From NCBI GenBank assembly GCA_020091685.1, contig CM034605.1, positions 31,008,112 to 31,072,111 of the forward strand: DNA of 64,000 bases. The letters are read 5' to 3'. Made by a program: the position numbers and the translations under genes. The notes below the pieces were generated by a model. The model did not search any database and was not told the origin of the DNA. It saw only the letters and a list, made by a program, of their open reading frames with translations. Source of the DNA: Lutjanus erythropterus (taxonomy: Eukaryota > Chordata > Actinopteri > Lutjaniformes > Lutjanidae). Shown here piece by piece: positions 60,480 to 64,000 of this stretch. Numbering within the stretch: position 1 is the first letter of the stretch; every line of letters begins with the position of its first letter.

Positions 60480-60830
60480 TTATTTCCTCTCTTTTAATTT
60501 CTCTCGCGCCTCTGTGTTAATGTTTGGCCAGACGACAGCGGCATCCCCAGATAAAAGACGACCAAACAAGAAAGGAAGGCAAAAAAAAAAAAAAAACACA
60601 AGAAGAAGAAGAAGAAGAAGAATAGGGCCGAGGACGAAGAAGAAACAGAGAGGGCGAGGATAACAGAGCGAGGAGTGTGTTTGGTGTAATTGAATCCAGG
60701 CGGCGGCGGAGAGAGGGACAGATGGATGGACTGAACAGATTAGCATCCGTAATCAGAGGAAGGCTTGAGGAGGAATAGACGCGGCGGCCGTGTTCATCGA
60801 GCTGCTAACCGGTTTTACAAACACGTCTGT
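60480..60830. promoter_or_regulatory. candidate conserved noncoding element
   Basis: A unique island around a short A-run and GAA repeat (60575-60621), with GTTTGGCCAGACGACAGCGG, CCAGATAAAAGACG, GATTAGCATCCGTAATCAGA and GACGCGGCGGCCGTG. GATTAG/TAATC form a near dyad. Texture-based call. Confidence 0.25.
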
Positions 60831-62029
60831 GAAGAGCTGCTCCGGCATCTGATGAACACAAACTACGACTTATTGTCTCTGATCAGATGGAACAGACGCA
60901 CACATGTCGCTTTACATGATAAGACTTTTACAGAGAGTTTGAAGAAGCTCCGCTGCCACTTCTGATCGAGATACAGCCGGGAGAGGATCTGCTGCAAGTC
61001 CTCGTGCTGCAGGGAGGACCGAGTCGAACCACAATCAATATTCTGACCATTTTAAACCGCGTTTCATTTAATAAGGTTCTTGTCAAAAGATGGAAAGCAT
61101 CAACTAAATTCCAAAAAAGTTGTGATGTTGTGCAAAACATAAATAAAAACAGAATGCCACGATTATGTAACTTCAGTGTTAACTCATCCATGCCAGGTGA
61201 CGTAGTGTACGTGTGGAGGAGGTGGGGGGATGGACGGGTACAACAAACACTTTCACCAGGAGACTGGAGTTCGTGTCCCATGTCAAACCAAAAGTCAACG
61301 TTATCTAAAGCAGGGGTTCCATGCTAAAGCCCTTGAAGCATTAATTTACAGCCGTGGTCCACCTTTTGCAAGATGTCTTTAAAAACTTTTTTTTTTTTTT
61401 AGTTTTTGGACGCTGTAGGTGAGAGTGTTACTTGACCAGGAGTTCTTGCAAATATGATGCAACAAACCTAAACTTCTGACGTCTAAACTTCAGCGTCACT
61501 TGAAACAAAAACACTCATCAGAAGCCCAAAAAAACTGATAATTTTAGATTTTTAAAGATAGATAGAAGGCTAATGCTATTTGGGAAACCCTGGCATGGAA
61601 AAGATTGGGCGCTTTTGATCTTAAGTTTTAAGTTGATTAATGTTGGAACAGAACTCCCACACATCTTTGGCAAACCTCTGCATGATGAAGGTCTAACACT
61701 GAAATGTCACAAGTGATATATTGCAAGTTAGACAGTGACGGAGTCCTTTTGCAACTTTTTGGTCTCCTCGCCTCTCTCCAACACACCTAATGCTACATGG
61801 CTTATGCAACTTATCATACGTATTTAAACCCAAACCATGATATTTCCCTAAATCTGACCAAACTGTGATGTTATTCACATGTTTAAAAGTGTTTCTTACA
61901 GCATCTTATACAGATGGTTAAGGGTACCTGGTGCATCAGTGTGAGACGCTGAGGGACTTTACAGCATCATCATCAGGGATGATTTAGGATGAGAACAGGT
62001 TGGGCTTCACCTCATTTTGGATACTTAAA

Positions 62030-62148
62030 TTGCATTTGAGTGAGTAGGAATTTGAATCCAACATGTTTACTTGTAATGGAGTACTTTTACACTGTTGTAT
62101 TTGTACTTTTATTTAATTAAAGGATCTGAATACTTCTCCCAACACTGG
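62030..62148 (-). repeat. fish AAGTAC-type interspersed repeat, copy 3 (inverted)
   Basis: Read on the minus strand it starts CCAGTGTTGGGAGAAGTATT, then CAGATCCTTTAATTAA and GTAAAAGTACTCCATTACAA, matching the element at 63395-63610 in opposite orientation. Confidence 0.7.
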
Positions 62149-62419
62149 TTCTTGTATATATGTATGTATGGTTGTAAAAACATGTCTATGTTACCAAGTA
62201 TGGTGTTGAAAAATGGTTTCAATCAGTTTTTCAGGAGTGATTCAGTTTTTCAGGACTGAAACACGTCAAATAACTTCTTTTTTCTAAATTGAAAAACCCT
62301 AAAACCTTTCTTCGCTCATGAACTGATTCAGTTAAAATCGTCCACATGAGGAGTTAGGAGGTTTTCACATGACAGCAGTGATGAGTGACCAGTCAGATCG
62401 CTGCGAGGCAGACTGAGGC

Positions 62420-62421
<2 letters not shown>

Positions 62422-62467
<46 letters not shown>
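62422..62467. repeat. GT microsatellite
   Basis: Twenty-three GT units. Confidence 0.97.
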
Positions 62468-62469
<2 letters not shown>

Positions 62470-62559
62470 TGACCCCAGCCAGCCTCTGTAGAGCTGTGAC
62501 CTTTGACCTCCTCCTGCTGTGCTGTCTGCACCAGCAGTTCAGCCCCGAGGACATTCACA

Positions 62560-63395
62560 CTCTCTTCCTCTTTCCTCTTTTCTTTTCCTCCATTCTGCCG
62601 CTGTCGTCCATCCTTCTTTCACTACTCACTTTCTTTCCTTCCATCATCATCATCACTCGAAACTTCAGTCCTTCGATTGTTCCTTCCATCTTTAGTCTGT
62701 TGCACTACATCTTCCTTCCTTCCTTCCCTTAAGTCTGTCTTTTTTGTCATCCTTCCTTCCTTCATTTCTTCATTCTTTGCCCTCTTGCTGTCCACCTTCC
62801 TTCCTTCCTCTGTCCCTTCCTTCAAGTCTTCCTTCCTTCCCTCCCTCCCTCTCTTCTGCTTCTTCCTACTCTTCCTTTCCTTCCTGACGATGAAAGATGG
62901 ACAGCAAGTAAGGACAGTTGCTGTTCCATCCTCTCTGTCCTTCCTTCCTCTGTGCCATCCTTTAAGTCTGTCTTTCATTTTACTGACCTACTTTCTTTCT
63001 TCCTTCCTCTCTTCCTCTTCTCTTCCGTCCTTCCCTCTCTCCATCCCTCCTTCTGTCCGTCCTTCCCTCCTTCCTTCCTTCCTCTCTGTCTTCCTTTAAG
63101 TTTGTCTTTCTCTCCCCTCTGGTCATCATCATCTTTACTTGAAACCTCAGTCCTTCCTCCCTTCCCTTTTCTCTTTTCCTCTATTTCCTTCATTCCTTTT
63201 CCTCTCCTCCTTTTTCATTAGGCCTAATCCCTTCTTTCTTTGTTTTTTCCTCCCTTTCCCCTTCTTCTTTCCATCTTTTCCCCCTCTGTTATCACCTATA
63301 TTTGAAACCTCAGTTCTGTCCATCTTTCATCCATCCATCCATCCATCCATCCATCCATCCATCCTCTCCATTTCTTTAATTTTTCCTCCTTAGTT
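62560..63395. repeat. pyrimidine-rich tract with CCTT units and ATCC microsatellite
   Basis: More than 800 bases dominated by TTCC/CCTT words, giving S/F/L/P-rich frames on plus and K/R/E-rich frames on minus. It ends with nine ATCC units (63328-63364). A phrase of the type CATCATCATC...CTTGAAACCTCAGTCC recurs at about 62644, 63122 and 63290, so the tract is partly a higher-order duplication with a period near 170-480 bases. Confidence 0.8.
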
Positions 63396-63610
63396 TCAAT
63401 TCACCAGCGGGAGAGGAAGTACTCATGTCTTTTTACTCCAGTAAAAGTAATCATACCACAGTGTACAAATACTCTGTTACAAGTAAAAGTCCTTAATTTA
63501 AAATTCTATTTAAGTATAAGTGCAAAAGTATTCAAATATTCATCAGCATCAACAGTAAAAGTAGGTCTCTCATTATACAGAATATCCCATTTTAGAATAA
63601 TATTATATAA
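63395..63610 (+). repeat. fish AAGTAC-type interspersed repeat, copy 4
   Basis: Contains GAGGAAGTACTCATGTC, CTCCAGTAAAAGTAATCATA, CCACAGTGTACAAATACTCT and GTTACAAGTAAAAGTCCT. This is a very common fish element. It forms an inverted pair with 62030-62148. Confidence 0.8.
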
Positions 63611-63903
63611 TTGGATTATTGGATTGGAGCTGATAAATGTGGAGCAGTGGAGTTTTACTGCTTGTGAATTCCAAAAAGGGATCGATAAAGTTTTATCTTG
63701 TCCTATTATAATATTTCAGATTTTATTTGTTGATGATATTTTTTATAATTATTCTGAATCTGTAAATCAAAATATCAAATAAACACAGTGTAGTAAAAAA
63801 AACTAAAACATTAGTATAAAAACCTCCAACTTCTCTTTTTCTTTCTTTATATTCTATTTCTCCAGATTCCTTCTTTTTTGACATCCAGTAAATGCCTCTT
63901 TTA

Positions 63904-63935
63904 AAAGGCCTTTCTTTCTTTCTTTCTTTCTTTCT
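63904..63935. repeat. TTTC tetranucleotide microsatellite
   Basis: About seven TTTC units. Confidence 0.9.
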
Positions 63936-64000
63936 TCCTGTCATTCCTTCCCTCTTTCTTCAGTTCTGCCAAATCAAAACTTAAACACATACTTCCCTAC

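Larger units (their letters stand above)
45866..64000 (-). other. npas3: upstream npas3 intronic sequence (no further exon found)
   Basis: Eighteen kb to the right edge. I looked on the minus strand for the PAS-A core and bHLH exons (motifs of the type YVHPGDH or ISETVS) and found none. The content is microsatellites, long purine-rich tracts (50200-50830, 51580-51850, 53690-54040, 54620-54950), pyrimidine-rich tracts (57860-58250, 62560-63400), an AT-rich zone (56990-57620), interspersed repeats and a few unique islands. It is called intronic only because the gene must continue to the right. Confidence 0.65.

Noticed and set aside
62503-63099. 198-residue plus frame rich in S, F, L and P
   Set aside because: Comes from CCTT repeats; the phrase repeats show that it is tandem DNA, not protein.
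1-64000. tRNA, rRNA, selenocysteine or retroviral genes
   Set aside because: No cloverleaf with A and B boxes, no rRNA sequence and no reverse-transcriptase-like frame was seen by eye; this was not a covariance-model search.

Overview
This is vertebrate, almost certainly teleost fish, nuclear DNA. It has split genes with GT-AG introns, very abundant CA/GT microsatellites, and interspersed sequences that look like common fish repeat families. One gene is recognisable: the 3' half of npas3 (neuronal PAS domain protein 3, a bHLH-PAS transcription factor), running on the minus strand from right to left. Six exons were placed by splice sites, reading phase and fit to the known NPAS3 protein: 45865-45747, 40556-40363, 37648-37542, 24122-23975, 22435-22320 and a large terminal exon 16876-15217. 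All six joins keep phase. Together they encode the C-terminal part of PAS-A, all of PAS-B, and the acidic/serine-rich, low-complexity C-terminal regulatory region with its conserved end. The bHLH and the first part of PAS-A are not seen, so the 5' half of the gene should lie beyond base 64000.

Layout from left to right: bases 1-1276 are a degenerate ACAT/TACA array; 1277-10918 is downstream flank with repeats and no convincing gene; about 10919-15216 is the probable long 3' UTR; 15217-45865 holds exons and introns; 45866-64000 is the next intron, rich in microsatellites and purine/pyrimidine tracts. The introns also hold a 470-bp foldback (MITE-like) element at 23374-23843, several dispersed repeats present more than once in the window, and islands of moderately GC-rich unique sequence that resemble conserved noncoding elements. 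NPAS3 is known for many such elements in other vertebrates.

The main anomaly is in the terminal exon. Its upstream and downstream halves are in different reading frames, with the switch inside a Gly/Glu-coding G-rich tract at about 16580-16680. One missing base there explains it, most likely a sequence error, although a real allele cannot be excluded. I see no new multi-gene system, CRISPR array, operon or RNA gene. All repeat and enhancer calls are by eye, without database or conservation searches.
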